Shown here one piece after another: positions 43,747 to 53,211 of a stretch of DNA of 64,000 nucleotides. Below the pieces are notes generated by a model. The model saw nothing but the letters and a program-made list of their open reading frames with translations, was not told the origin of the DNA and made no database searches. This stretch comes from Pseudorhodobacter turbinis. Lineage in GTDB: Bacteria; Pseudomonadota; Alphaproteobacteria; Rhodobacterales; Rhodobacteraceae. The position numbers and the translations under genes were made by a program. The DNA is taken from positions 930,001 to 994,000 of the forward strand of contig NZ_CP039964.1 in assembly GCF_005234135.1 (NCBI RefSeq). Reading direction: 5' to 3'. Positions within the stretch are counted from its first letter, which is position 1, and each line of letters begins with the position of its first letter.

Positions 43747-46119
43747 TTAAAACGGCAGGTCATGTGCCTGATCGGCAGCCACAACAAAGCTTGCGATCAC
43801 CTTTTTAGATCCGGCCTTGTCAAAGGCCACGCCCAGCTTATCGCCCTCGATCGCATCGACGGTGCCATAGCCGAATTTCTGGTGGAACACGCGATCGCCT
43901 TGGGTAAAGGAAGATACCGCCGCCAGATCGATCACGGTCCCTTTCGCCTCTCGGGGTTGGCCGGTACCCCGCTGTGCGGAACGTTCTTGCATCCGCCGCC
44001 ACCCCGGAGAGTTATAGACATCGGCGCTGGCTACGCGTTCCTCGAGCTTTGGCGCGGGGGCCGCAGCACCGTAACCGCCGCCATAAAGACCCGGCGGCGT
44101 CAGGATATCGACATGATCCGCCGGAAGCTCGTCAATGAACCGGCTGGGAAGCTGGCTTTGCCATTGGCCATAAACCCTGCGGTTGGCGGTAAAGGAGATG
44201 GTGCAAAGCACCTCGGCCCGCGTGATGCCGACATATGCCAGACGGCGCTCTTCTTCCAAACCTTTGGCACCGCTTTCGTCCATGCTGCGCTGTGAAGGGA
44301 ACAGGCCATCCTCCCACCCCGGCAAGAACACCACCGGAAACTCCAAGCCTTTGGCTGCGTGGAGCGTCATGATGCTGACCTTGGCGCCCTGCTCGTCGGT
44401 CTCGTTTTCCATGATAAGGCTGACATGTTCCAAGAACCCTTGCAGGTTCTCAAAGTTATCCAGTGCCTTGACCAGTTCCTTAAGGTTCTCCAACCGGCCC
44501 GGCGCCTCGGGCGTTTTGTCGTTTTGCCACATGGCGGTGTAACCGGATTCCTCCAGAATCGCCTCGGCCAGCTCAATATGATTATAATTCGGGGCAAGCG
44601 TGGCATCATGCCAGCGCCCCATCCCATCAGTAAAGGCGCGCAGCTGCCCTGCCCCTTTACCCGAAATCCCGCCCTCGGCCAGTAAAGCCCGCGCACCGGC
44701 CAAAAGTGTCAGCCCCTCGGCGCGCGCGCGGCGTTGAATATTTTGGCGCGCCTTATCGCCCAGCCCGCGTTTTGGGGTGTTAATGACCCGCTCAAAGGCC
44801 AGATCATCCTCGGGTGAGATCGCAAGCCGGAAATAGGCCATCGCATCGCGAATCTCCATCCGCTCATAGAATCGCGGCCCACCGATCACGCGGTACGGCA
44901 GGCCGATGGTCAGGAAACGATCCTCAAACGCGCGCATCTGATGCGAGGCGCGGACCAGTATAGCCATATTATCGAGGCTCTGCGCATCCATCGCGCGGGT
45001 GCCGCGTTGCAGGCTTTCGACCTCATCCCCGATCCAGCGGGCTTCTTCCTCACCGTCCCAATGGCCGATCAGGCGCAGCTTCTCGCCCTCTTCGCGGTCG
45101 GTCCAAAGCGTCTTGCCCAAGCGCCCCGAATTGCCCGCAATCACCGCCGAGGCGGCCGCAAGAATATGCGGGGTAGAGCGATAGTTTTGTTCCAGCCGCA
45201 CCACTTCGGCACCGGGGAAATCGGTTTCAAACCGAAGGATATTGCCAACCTCGGCCCCACGCCAGCCATAGATCGACTGGTCATCATCGCCCACACAGCA
45301 GATATTTTTATGCGCTTGCGCCAACAGCCGCAGCCAGAGGTATTGGGCGACGTTGGTATCTTGGTATTCGTCCACGAGGATGTATTTGAACCAGCGCTGG
45401 TACTGCGCCAAAATATCGGGATGGGCCTGAAACAGTGTAACGGTATGCAGCAGCAAATCACCGAAATCGGTGGCGTTGAGGCTGCGCAACCGGTCTTGGT
45501 ACTGCTGGTAAAGCTCGGTGCCGCGACCATTATAGGCAGATGCTTCGGATGCGGGCACCTTTTGCGGCGTCCAGGCGCGGTTTTTCCAGCTATCGATTAC
45601 ACCTGCCAACATCCGCGCGGGCCAGCGTTTTTCGTCAATATCACTAGCGGCGATAAGTTGTTTCAAAAGCCGAAGCTGGTCATCGGTATCCAGAATGGTG
45701 AAATTCGACTTCAGCCCCACCAATTCGGCATGACGGCGCAGGATTTTCACCGAGATCGAATGGAACGTGCCCATCCACTTCATGCCATCCGCCGATTGGC
45801 CCATCAGCCGTGCCACGCGCAGCTTCATCTCGCGCGCGGCCTTATTGGTAAAGGTCACGGCCAAAATCTCATGCGGGTTGGCGCGGCCGGTGTTGAGCAG
45901 ATGCACAATCCGCGTGGTCAGCGCCTTGGTCTTGCCTGTTCCCGCGCCCGCAAGCATCAAGACGGGGCCGTCCAGCGCCTCTACCGCGGCGCGTTGCGCG
46001 GGGTTGAGGTCGTCCAGATAGGGTGCCGGCCGCGCAGCCATCGCACGCCTCGACAAGGGCACCTGCGGGGCGGGTGCGGCGGCAGCCTCAAAGGCGTCAT
46101 TTTCATCAAATCCGTTCAT
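43747..46119 (-). CDS. uvrD: UvrD/PcrA-type ATP-dependent DNA helicase
   Basis: A 790-residue superfamily 1A helicase (3'-5') for nucleotide excision repair and replication. Motifs: Q motif near 'LNPAQRAAVEAL', Walker A 'AGAGTGKTKALT', motif II 'VDEYQDTN', motif III 'DDDQSIYGWRGA', motif IV 'EQNYRS', motif V 'MTLHAAKGLEFPVVF' and motif VI 'EERRLAYVGITRA'. The C-terminus has the Tudor-like RNA polymerase-interaction region ('GDRVFHQKFGYGTVDAIEGDK' segment). Confidence 0.96.
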   Translation of the reverse strand: MNGFDENDAFEAAAAPAPQVPLSRRAMAARPAPYLDDLNPAQRAAVEALDGPVLMLAGAGTGKTKALTTRIVHLLNTGRANPHEILAVTFTNKAAREMKLRVARLMGQSADGMKWMGTFHSISVKILRRHAELVGLKSNFTILDTDDQLRLLKQLIAASDIDEKRWPARMLAGVIDSWKNRAWTPQKVPASEASAYNGRGTELYQQYQDRLRSLNATDFGDLLLHTVTLFQAHPDILAQYQRWFKYILVDEYQDTNVAQYLWLRLLAQAHKNICCVGDDDQSIYGWRGAEVGNILRFETDFPGAEVVRLEQNYRSTPHILAAASAVIAGNSGRLGKTLWTDREEGEKLRLIGHWDGEEEARWIGDEVESLQRGTRAMDAQSLDNMAILVRASHQMRAFEDRFLTIGLPYRVIGGPRFYERMEIRDAMAYFRLAISPEDDLAFERVINTPKRGLGDKARQNIQRRARAEGLTLLAGARALLAEGGISGKGAGQLRAFTDGMGRWHDATLAPNYNHIELAEAILEESGYTAMWQNDKTPEAPGRLENLKELVKALDNFENLQGFLEHVSLIMENETDEQGAKVSIMTLHAAKGLEFPVVFLPGWEDGLFPSQRSMDESGAKGLEEERRLAYVGITRAEVLCTISFTANRRVYGQWQSQLPSRFIDELPADHVDILTPPGLYGGGYGAAAPAPKLEERVASADVYNSPGWRRMQERSAQRGTGQPREAKGTVIDLAAVSSFTQGDRVFHQKFGYGTVDAIEGDKLGVAFDKAGSKKVIASFVVAADQAHDLPF

Positions 46120-46336
46120 TCGGCCAGCTTAGCCAGTTTACAAGGCCGCGAAAAGACCTGTTCTTACAATGTTCCGCAACACAACGCGATCAAAGCGCAT
46201 TCTTTTGAAGACTGGCTATGCACATCCATTATACCAATTATTGCACAAATGTTTCAAAAAAAGGCAAATAGTCTATTGCGCTGCGGTGCGGCGTGCATAA
46301 ACTGCGCCCAAATTCACCAACATATTGGATCCCGCC

Positions 46337-49300
46337 ATGGCCGAATTTCGCAAAATCCTGATCGCAAACCGCGGGGAAATTGCCATCCGCATCATGCGGG
46401 CCGCCAATGAGATGGGCAAGAAAACCGTGGCGGTTTACGCTGAGGAAGACAAGCTGGGCCTGCACCGTTTCAAAGCGGATGAGGCCTACCGGATCGGCGA
46501 GGGCCTATCGCCTGTCGGCGCATATCTAAGCATCCCCGAGATCATTCGCGTGGCGAAAATGTCGGGTGCCGATGCGATCCACCCCGGCTACGGTCTGCTG
46601 TCGGAAAACCCTGATTTCGTCGAGGCTTGCGATAAGGCGGGCATCACCTTCATCGGGCCCAAGGCCGCGACAATGCGCGCTTTGGGCGATAAGGCATCTG
46701 CGCGCCGCGTGGCGATTGAGGCGGGTGTGCCCGTCATCCCCGCCACCGAAGTTTTGGGCGATGATTTCGACGCGATCAAGGCCGAGGCAGCGGCGGTCGG
46801 CTATCCCTTGATGCTCAAGGCGTCGTGGGGCGGCGGCGGTCGCGGAATGCGCCCGATCTTGGCCGAGGACGAGCTGGTCGACAAGGTTAACGAGGGCCGA
46901 CGCGAGGCCGAGGCCGCCTTTGGCAATGGCGAGGGTTTTCTGGAAAAGATGATCCAGCGCGCACGTCACGTCGAAGTGCAGATCCTTGGCGACAAACACG
47001 GCGAAATTTACCATCTGTATGAGCGCGACTGTTCCGTACAGCGCCGCAATCAAAAGGTGGTCGAACGCGCACCGGCCCCCTATCTGACTGACGCCCAACG
47101 TGCCGAGGTTTGTGATCTGGGCCGCAAAATCTGCGCCCATGTCGGCTATGAATGTGCGGGCACCGTCGAATTCCTGATGGATATGGATGACGATAAATTC
47201 TATTTCATCGAGGTGAACCCCCGCGTTCAGGTCGAACATACCGTGACCGAAGAGGTCACCGGCATCGACATCGTGCAGGCACAAATCCGCATCGCCGAAG
47301 GCAAGACCCTCGCCGAGGCGACGGGCGCTGCAAGCCAAGCCGAAATCACGCTTTCGGGTCATGCGCTGCAATGCCGCGTCACGACCGAGGACCCGCAAAA
47401 CAACTTCATCCCCGATTACGGACGGATCACGGCCTACCGTTCGGCCACCGGCATGGGGATCCGTCTGGATGGCGGCACCGCCTATGCCGGCGGGGTGATT
47501 ACGCGGTATTACGACAGTCTTTTGGTCAAGGTCACCGCTTGGGCCCAAACCCCCGAGGCCGCGATCAACCGGATGGACCGCGCCCTGCGCGAGTTTCGGA
47601 TCAGGGGGGTGTCGACCAATATCGCCTTTGTCGAGAACCTGCTGAAACATCCGACATTCCTCGACAATACCTATACCACCAAATTCATCGACACCACGCC
47701 AGAGCTGATGGATTTCAAGAAACGCCGGGACCGCGCGACGAAAATCCTGACCTATATCGCGGATATCACCGTGAACGGGCATCCCGAAACGGCGGGCCGT
47801 CCCGTCCCGATGACCGAGATCCGCGACCCCAAGCCGCCAGCCCCGCGCAGCGAACCTCCGATGGGCACCCGCAACCTGCTGGAACAAAAAGGCCCGCAAG
47901 CGGTCGCCGACTGGATGCGCGCGCAGACCAAACTGCTGATCACCGACACCACGATGCGCGACGGGCACCAATCGCTTTTGGCCACACGGATGCGCTCTAT
48001 TGATATGATCCGCGTGGCGCCGACCTATGCGGCCAATCTGGGCGGGTTGTTCAGCGTGGAATGTTGGGGCGGGGCGACCTTTGACGTGGCCTATCGGTTC
48101 TTGCAGGAATGCCCGTGGCAACGGCTGCGCGATATTCGCGCCGCGATGCCCAATGTGATGACGCAAATGCTGCTGCGCGCATCGAACGGGGTTGGTTATA
48201 CCAACTATCCCGACAATGTGGTGCAAGGCTTTGTGACCCAAGCAGCGGAAACCGGCGTTGATGTCTTCCGCGTGTTTGACAGCCTTAACTGGGTGGAAAA
48301 CATGCGCGTGGCGATGGATGCGGTGGTCGCGGCCGATAAGGTTTGCGAAGGCACGATTTGCTATACCGGCGATATGCTGAACCCGGATCGGGCCAAGTAC
48401 GACCTGAAATATTACGTCACCATGGGACAGGAATTGAAAGCCGCCGGCGCGCATGTACTGGGATTGAAGGATATGGCGGGCCTGTTGAAACCCGCCGCCG
48501 CCCGTGTCTTGGTCAAGGCTTTGAAGGAAGAGGTTGGCCTGCCGATCCATTTCCACACCCATGACACCGCGGGGATTGCCTGTGCGACCATCCTTGCCGC
48601 TGCCGATGCGGGCGTCGATGCGGTGGATTGCGCGATGGATGCGTTATCGGGGAACACCAGCCAGGCCACTTTGGGCACAATTGTGGAGGCGCTGGCCCAT
48701 ACCGACCGCGACACCGGCCTTGATATCGGCGCGATACGTCAGATTTCGAACTATTGGGAGGGGGTGCGGGCGCATTACGCGGCCTTCGAATCCGGCCTGC
48801 AGGCCCCCGCATCGGAGGTTTACCTGCATGAGATGCCCGGTGGTCAGTTCACCAACCTCAAGGCGCAAGCGCGGTCATTGGGGCTGGAGGAACGCTGGCA
48901 TGAGGTGGCGCAGACCTATGCCGATGTGAACCAGATGTTCGGGGATATCGTCAAGGTCACGCCTTCGTCGAAAGTGGTTGGCGATATGGCCTTGATGATG
49001 GTCGCACAGGGGCTCAACCGGGCGCAGGTCGAGGATCCAGTAGTAGAGGTGGTTTTCCCTGATTCCGTCGTCGATATGCTGCGCGGCAATCTGGGCCAAC
49101 CGCATGGTGGCTGGCCGGATGCAATCGTGCAAAAGGTGCTGAAAGGCGAAGCCCCTTCGACCGACCGTCCCGGCGCGAACCTGCCGCCCGTTGATATGGC
49201 CGCGACGCGCGCCAAGCTTGCCGCTGATCTGGCCGCGGGGGCCGAGGAACCCGATGAGGAAACCGTCGATGACGAGGATCTCAACGGCTATCTGATGTAC

Positions 49301-49798
49301 CCCAAGGTCTTTATGGACTACCGCACGCGCCACCGCCTGTATGGGCCGGTGCGCACCCTGCCCACCCGCACCTTCTTTTACGGGATGGACGCAGGCGAGG
49401 AAATCTCTGCCGAGATCGCTGCGGGTAAGACGCTGGAAATTCGTCTACAAGCGGTCAGCGAGACGGGGGATGACGGCGATGTCAAAGTGTTCTTTGAACT
49501 GAACGGCCAGCCCCGTGTGATCCGCGTGCCAAACCGCGCCGCCAAGGCCAAAACCGCCGCCAAGCCAAAGGCCGAGGAAGGCAACGCCAACCATATCGGC
49601 GCACCGATGCCCGGCTCAATCGCGAGCCTTGGGGTCAGCGTTGGTCAGAAGGTGAATGCGGGTGATCTGTTGTTGACGATCGAGGCGATGAAAATGGAAA
49701 CCGGCCTGCACGCCGATCGCGCCGCGACGGTCAAAGCCATCCATATCACCCCCGGTGCACAAATCGACGCCAAAGACTTGTTGATAGAGCTGGAGTAA
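46337..49798 (+). CDS. pyc: pyruvate carboxylase
   Basis: A 1153-residue single-chain enzyme that refills oxaloacetate. Domains in order: biotin carboxylase (1-460; 'KILIANRGEIAIRI', ATP loop 'KASWGGGGRGMR', 'FIEVNPRVQVEHTVTEEVTG'), carboxyltransferase (about 540-810; 'TDTTMRDGHQSLLATRMR' with metal ligands), tetramerisation region and C-terminal biotin carrier with AMKM, the biotinyl Lys about residue 1119. Start at ATG 46337 (MAEFRK); a TTG 12 bp earlier is less likely. Followed by a terminator. Confidence 0.98.
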   Translation: MAEFRKILIANRGEIAIRIMRAANEMGKKTVAVYAEEDKLGLHRFKADEAYRIGEGLSPVGAYLSIPEIIRVAKMSGADAIHPGYGLLSENPDFVEACDKAGITFIGPKAATMRALGDKASARRVAIEAGVPVIPATEVLGDDFDAIKAEAAAVGYPLMLKASWGGGGRGMRPILAEDELVDKVNEGRREAEAAFGNGEGFLEKMIQRARHVEVQILGDKHGEIYHLYERDCSVQRRNQKVVERAPAPYLTDAQRAEVCDLGRKICAHVGYECAGTVEFLMDMDDDKFYFIEVNPRVQVEHTVTEEVTGIDIVQAQIRIAEGKTLAEATGAASQAEITLSGHALQCRVTTEDPQNNFIPDYGRITAYRSATGMGIRLDGGTAYAGGVITRYYDSLLVKVTAWAQTPEAAINRMDRALREFRIRGVSTNIAFVENLLKHPTFLDNTYTTKFIDTTPELMDFKKRRDRATKILTYIADITVNGHPETAGRPVPMTEIRDPKPPAPRSEPPMGTRNLLEQKGPQAVADWMRAQTKLLITDTTMRDGHQSLLATRMRSIDMIRVAPTYAANLGGLFSVECWGGATFDVAYRFLQECPWQRLRDIRAAMPNVMTQMLLRASNGVGYTNYPDNVVQGFVTQAAETGVDVFRVFDSLNWVENMRVAMDAVVAADKVCEGTICYTGDMLNPDRAKYDLKYYVTMGQELKAAGAHVLGLKDMAGLLKPAAARVLVKALKEEVGLPIHFHTHDTAGIACATILAAADAGVDAVDCAMDALSGNTSQATLGTIVEALAHTDRDTGLDIGAIRQISNYWEGVRAHYAAFESGLQAPASEVYLHEMPGGQFTNLKAQARSLGLEERWHEVAQTYADVNQMFGDIVKVTPSSKVVGDMALMMVAQGLNRAQVEDPVVEVVFPDSVVDMLRGNLGQPHGGWPDAIVQKVLKGEAPSTDRPGANLPPVDMAATRAKLAADLAAGAEEPDEETVDDEDLNGYLMYPKVFMDYRTRHRLYGPVRTLPTRTFFYGMDAGEEISAEIAAGKTLEIRLQAVSETGDDGDVKVFFELNGQPRVIRVPNRAAKAKTAAKPKAEEGNANHIGAPMPGSIASLGVSVGQKVNAGDLLLTIEAMKMETGLHADRAATVKAIHITPGAQIDAKDLLIELE

Positions 49799-49819
49799 TC
49801 CAGCCCCATCAAGGATTAG

Positions 49820-49850
49820 CAGGGGCATCCGGTGCCCCTGTTTTCTTATT
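49820..49850 (+). terminator. rho-independent terminator after pyc
   Basis: CAGGGGCA, 5-nt loop TCCGG, TGCCCCTG, then TTTTCTTATT. An 8-bp GC-rich stem with a T-run, 22 bp after the pyc stop; it reaches into the 3' end of the convergent EF-hand gene. Confidence 0.85.
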
Positions 49851-50082
49851 CGGAAATGGTGCCCGCCGAAACGGCGTTGGCAAGTTCACCCATATCGACA
49901 AGCCCATCGGTATTCCGGTCAGCCGAGGAAAATTGCACTGCGGTAATCGCGGGATAGGCCGCGGACAGCTCTGCCATGGAAAAGGCACCATCGCCGTCAA
50001 GGTCCTCGATGACGGTCTGCGCATTCGCCTGTGCCACCGCAAAGGCCGATATTGCGCTGAGGGTCAGAATGAAACGCTTCAT
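49846..50082 (-). CDS. small secreted EF-hand protein
   Basis: A 78-residue protein with signal peptide MKRFILTLSAISAFAVAQANA and two EF-hand calcium loops: DLDGDGAFSMAEL and DRNTDGLVDMGEL. Such two-loop periplasmic proteins (calmodulin-like) are common in Rhodobacterales; the partner is unknown. Start at 50082 is chosen because it opens the signal peptide. Convergent with pyc. Confidence 0.85.
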   Translation of the reverse strand: MKRFILTLSAISAFAVAQANAQTVIEDLDGDGAFSMAELSAAYPAITAVQFSSADRNTDGLVDMGELANAVSAGTISE

Positions 50083-50200
50083 CAAATATCTCCGTAAATC
50101 AGCCCGAAGGGGCCATAACACAACATAGTTGAACGGGGGCAGAAATCCATATGATTCCTCACCCCCGAACGGCATAGCGCCTACCCGTTTGGGCGAAGGC

Positions 50201-50722
50201 CTACTTTTTCTTTACGAATTCGGTCAGAATGACGATGCGCTGACCATCAACCCGTCCCTCGATATGGGCGGCATTTTCGGCGACAAGGGAAATCCCCCGC
50301 ACTGCTGTGCCGCGCTTGGCGGTAAACCCGCCACCCTTGACAGGCAGATCCTTGATCAAAACCACTGTATCGCCCGTGGCCAACAAAGTGCCGTTGCTAT
50401 CGCGGTGCTCTACGGCCTCGGGCGCGTCAACGATGGTCTGCACTTCGGGCAACAAGATCATACCGTCCCGCAACTCGGCGGCCCAATCCTCTTCCAACGC
50501 GCGCAAACGGCGCCAGACCGCATATTGAACCGCAGGCACCGCCGACCATGCAGCCCCTTCAAGACAACGCCAATGGCCGGGCGTATCCGCGCTTTCCCCC
50601 CGACAGACAGTGCAAAGCACCACGGGGCCGACGGGCTCCACCTCTACTCCGGCAAGGCGGGTATCATCGCCACAAAACTCGCAAACGCCACCGCTGCGCG
50701 CCAACAATTCATCAAGTGTCAT
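50201..50722 (-). CDS. PhnA/YjdM-like zinc-ribbon protein
   Basis: A 173-residue protein with an N-terminal zinc ribbon (GGVCEFCGDD and VLCTVCRG, two CxxC pairs) and a C-terminal YjdM/PhnA domain ('SNGTLLATGDTVVLIKDLPVKGGG', 'KRGTAVRGI'). Despite the old name it is not a phosphonate hydrolase by evidence here; the role of the family is unclear. Single gene. Confidence 0.8.
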   Translation of the reverse strand: MTLDELLARSGGVCEFCGDDTRLAGVEVEPVGPVVLCTVCRGESADTPGHWRCLEGAAWSAVPAVQYAVWRRLRALEEDWAAELRDGMILLPEVQTIVDAPEAVEHRDSNGTLLATGDTVVLIKDLPVKGGGFTAKRGTAVRGISLVAENAAHIEGRVDGQRIVILTEFVKKK

Positions 50723-50941
50723 CAGACAGATCCTTTACTGGTTCACTTTGGCATAGGCAGCGACGCGTGAAATAGCAATCCCGCGCCCTACCTAACACCC
50801 TGTAAAACAAGCCAAAGCCTTACGACCCCCCGTCCCCGAGGAGGTGTTTTGCAGAAAAATGCAAAAAAGTTACCGAGGGCGCATTTTTCCTCTTGCAGCC
50901 GCCGCGCCCTCTTTGTAAACCCTGCCTTACCGAAAGGGAGT

Positions 50942-51016
50942 GCGGGCGTAGCTCAGGGGTAGAGCATAACCTTGCCAAGGTTAGGGTCGGGCGTTCGAAT
51001 CGCCTCGCCCGCTCCA
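50942..51016 (+). tRNA. tRNA-Gly(GCC)
   Basis: Cloverleaf folds cleanly: acceptor GCGGGCG/CGCCCGC, D arm with AGCTCAGGGGTAGAGC, anticodon stem AACCT/AGGTT with loop TTGCCAA (anticodon GCC), T arm GGGCGTTCGAATCGCC, discriminator T and an encoded CCA at 51014-51016. Confidence 0.96.
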
Positions 51017-51048
51017 ATTTCGGTCCTGCCAAGATGCAGGCATGCAAG

Positions 51049-51073
51049 AGGTCGCCTACGGGCGGCCTTTTTT
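51049..51073 (+). terminator. rho-independent terminator after tRNA-Gly
   Basis: Stem AGGTCGCC/GGCGGCCT with loop TACG followed by TTTTT, 33 bp after the tRNA end. Confidence 0.8.
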
Positions 51074-51228
51074 GCGTTCGGGCGTACAGACACCTTTGAC
51101 AGATGATCGGGCTTGCCCGGATACGACAGTATCGGTAAGAACGAATTAAGAACGTTCACACGGCACCGGTTCGACTGTTGACCTATATGATCACAACGGG
51201 TTGTATGTGCGAAAAGAAAGCGGGCAAC

Positions 51229-52188
51229 ATGCTGACATCTGTAGAACTTTGCGCTGGCGCTGGCGGCCAAGCCCTCGGGCTGGAAAAGGCCGGATTCGCC
51301 CATACCGCGCTGGTCGAGATTGACAAGCACTGCTGCAATACCCTGCGTCACAACCGCCCCGAATGGAATGTGCTGGAAGAAGACATCCGCATTTTCAAGG
51401 AGCGCGCAGCGGATTTCAGGGGGATGGATCTTTTGGCCGGCGGCCTGCCCTGCCCGCCCTTTTCTGTTGCCGGCAAACAGCTTGGCGAATTGGATGAGCG
51501 TAACCTCTTTAACGACGCTATTGATATTATCGATGCCGCCCGCCCCCGCGCCGTGATGATCGAAAACGTGCGCGGCTTTTTGGGTGCGGTTTTCCACGAC
51601 TACCGCGAACGCCTGAAGACGCAGCTGGATAAACTGGGGTATAAGACGGATTGGCGTCTGTTGAATGCATCCGATTACGGGGTGCCCCAGCTTCGGCCTC
51701 GCGTGGTGATCGTCGCGATTCCCAAAGAGCGCGCCGATTTCTTTGATTGGCCAGAGCCGAATCCCCACAACCCGCCCACCGTTGGCGAAACCCTGCGCGA
51801 CCTTATGGCGGCAGGCGGCTGGCGCGGCGCCGAGGAATGGGCCGCAAAAGCTGATGAGATTGCGCCCACCATCGTCGGCGGCTCTAAGAAACACGGCGGC
51901 CCCGATCTTGGCCCAACCCGTGCGCGGGCCGCATGGGCCACTTTGGGCGTAGAGGGGCGCACCATCGCCCCCGAGGCCCCCGACCCTTTCCACAGCGGCA
52001 TGCCGCGGCTGACGGTGGAAATGGTCGCCCGCATCCAAGGCTTTCCTTCCGACTGGCATTTCACCGGCAGTAAAACCAATGCGTACCGGCAGGTCGGCAA
52101 TGCCTTCCCGCCGCCGGTGGCGCAGGCGGTCTCAACGCAGATCAGCAAAGCGCTTCGCAAGCGGGTGCTACGCGCGGTCAATGGCTGA
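51229..52188 (+). CDS. DNA (cytosine-5) methyltransferase of a type II R-M system
   Basis: A 319-residue m5C methyltransferase. Motif I 'VELCAGAGGQALGLEKAGF', motif IV 'GGLPCPPFSVAGKQ' with the catalytic Cys, motif VI 'IENVRG', motif VIII 'QLRPRVVIV' and motif X 'RQVGNAFPPPVA' are all present; the target-recognition region between VIII and IX is short. Earlier in-frame starts exist at 51178 (TTG), 51187 and 51205; 51229 puts motif I at the usual distance from the N-terminus. The gene next to it encodes the cognate nuclease, 11 bp away. Confidence 0.92.
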   Translation: MLTSVELCAGAGGQALGLEKAGFAHTALVEIDKHCCNTLRHNRPEWNVLEEDIRIFKERAADFRGMDLLAGGLPCPPFSVAGKQLGELDERNLFNDAIDIIDAARPRAVMIENVRGFLGAVFHDYRERLKTQLDKLGYKTDWRLLNASDYGVPQLRPRVVIVAIPKERADFFDWPEPNPHNPPTVGETLRDLMAAGGWRGAEEWAAKADEIAPTIVGGSKKHGGPDLGPTRARAAWATLGVEGRTIAPEAPDPFHSGMPRLTVEMVARIQGFPSDWHFTGSKTNAYRQVGNAFPPPVAQAVSTQISKALRKRVLRAVNG

Positions 52189-52199
52189 GCTTTGCAGCC

Positions 52200-53099
52200 T
52201 TGAAAAAGACCCTTCCTGAAACGATCGTTACCGCAGGCCATCCGGATCACGTCCTGCTAACTGCCATCGCGACTGAGATTTCGGATCGCGCCGGCGGCGA
52301 GTTAGCTTTGGCCGCGCGATTCGCGGCGATGCTGCGGCAATGCGTTGATGATGTGATCATGACGCCGAAAACCGGACGGCGATCCTATGACGAATTGGAA
52401 AAGACCGAAAAGACCTATATCGGCACGCGGGTCGAAATAGAGCTGCGCGCCATGCTGCGCCTGCCCAAGGGCAAGCTGGACACCGTGATTCTGGGGCGTG
52501 ACGTCGATATCAAGAACACAATGGGCAGCAATTGGATGATCCCGACCGAGGCCGTGGACAACCCCTGCATTCTGGTCGCCGCCGATGAGGTGCGGGCCTT
52601 ATGCTATCTTGGCCTGATCGTGGCACGGCCCGATTACTTAACGTTTGGCAAAAACAAGGATGGCAAGAAAAGCGTGTCGGCGCTTGGGTTTGCCAATATC
52701 CTGTGGCTGCTGAAGGAACACCCCTATCCACCAAACTTCTGGCGCACGGTGCCCGCCGATGTGATCGAACGGATTTTTGCCGGGCAATCGGGCAACCAGC
52801 GCATGGCCAATCTGTTCCGCGAGGTGCAAGGCCTGCCGATCACCCGCGACGTGGTAGAGGCCGTGGCCCAGCAACAAGATTTCATGCGCCGCATCCGGTC
52901 CGATAACGGCAGGGGTACAAGGGACCATCTGGCGCGTGAAGGCGTCTTGCTTTTGTCGGGGCACTATGACGCGCCCCTTATCACTGCCTTGGGCCTACCG
53001 GCCTGTTCGGGCAGTGAATTTATATCCTACAAACCCTTGTCACAGGCAGAGGTGGATCTGGCCGCGACACATGGCATTGCCCTGAACCGGGGCAACTAG
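52200..53099 (+). CDS. NaeI-like type II restriction endonuclease
   Basis: A 299-residue protein resembling NaeI (317 aa, GCCGGC). The PD-(D/E)xK core is visible as E79 (TRVEIEL), D94 (KLDTVI), D103 and K105 (RDVDIKNT); D94-D103-K105 has the same 9 and 2 residue spacing as D86-D95-K97 of NaeI. The second half ('VAADEVRALCYLGLIVARPDYL', 'YPPNFWRTVPADVIERIFAG') is the NaeI DNA-binding/topoisomerase-like domain. It starts with TTG, without a strong ribosome site; a CTG at 52185 is an alternative. Target specificity is inferred only from family. Confidence 0.8.
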   Translation: MKKTLPETIVTAGHPDHVLLTAIATEISDRAGGELALAARFAAMLRQCVDDVIMTPKTGRRSYDELEKTEKTYIGTRVEIELRAMLRLPKGKLDTVILGRDVDIKNTMGSNWMIPTEAVDNPCILVAADEVRALCYLGLIVARPDYLTFGKNKDGKKSVSALGFANILWLLKEHPYPPNFWRTVPADVIERIFAGQSGNQRMANLFREVQGLPITRDVVEAVAQQQDFMRRIRSDNGRGTRDHLAREGVLLLSGHYDAPLITALGLPACSGSEFISYKPLSQAEVDLAATHGIALNRGN

Positions 53100-53170
53100 C
53101 AGGCGCTGGGGCTCTAAGCCATTGACCTGCGCTTTCCAGCAACAGTCCCAATATTGGCAAGAATGGCGGC

Positions 53171-53185
53171 CACAAGATATTGACA
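53171..53185. promoter_or_regulatory. possible NrdR-like box / promoter element before the riboswitch
   Basis: CACAAGATATTGACA resembles the AT-rich palindrome bound by NrdR, and its right part is TTGACA, a -35-like hexamer. A second palindrome, CCAATATTGG, is at 53148-53157, 25 bp centre to centre; NrdR pairs usually sit at whole helical turns (21 or 31 bp), so the match is imperfect. Confidence 0.3.
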
Positions 53186-53211
53186 AACTACCCCCTCTAC
53201 TCCACCACTGC

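Noticed and set aside
46526..48562. Long open frame (678 codons) antisense to pyc
   Set aside because: It lies wholly within the pyruvate carboxylase gene on the other strand, has no family resemblance and is rich in His, Arg and Gly as expected for a GC-driven shadow frame.
50942..53130. Genomic island integrated at the tRNA-Gly 3' end
   Set aside because: No second copy of the tRNA end and no integrase gene were seen around the restriction-modification pair, so only simple adjacency is supported.
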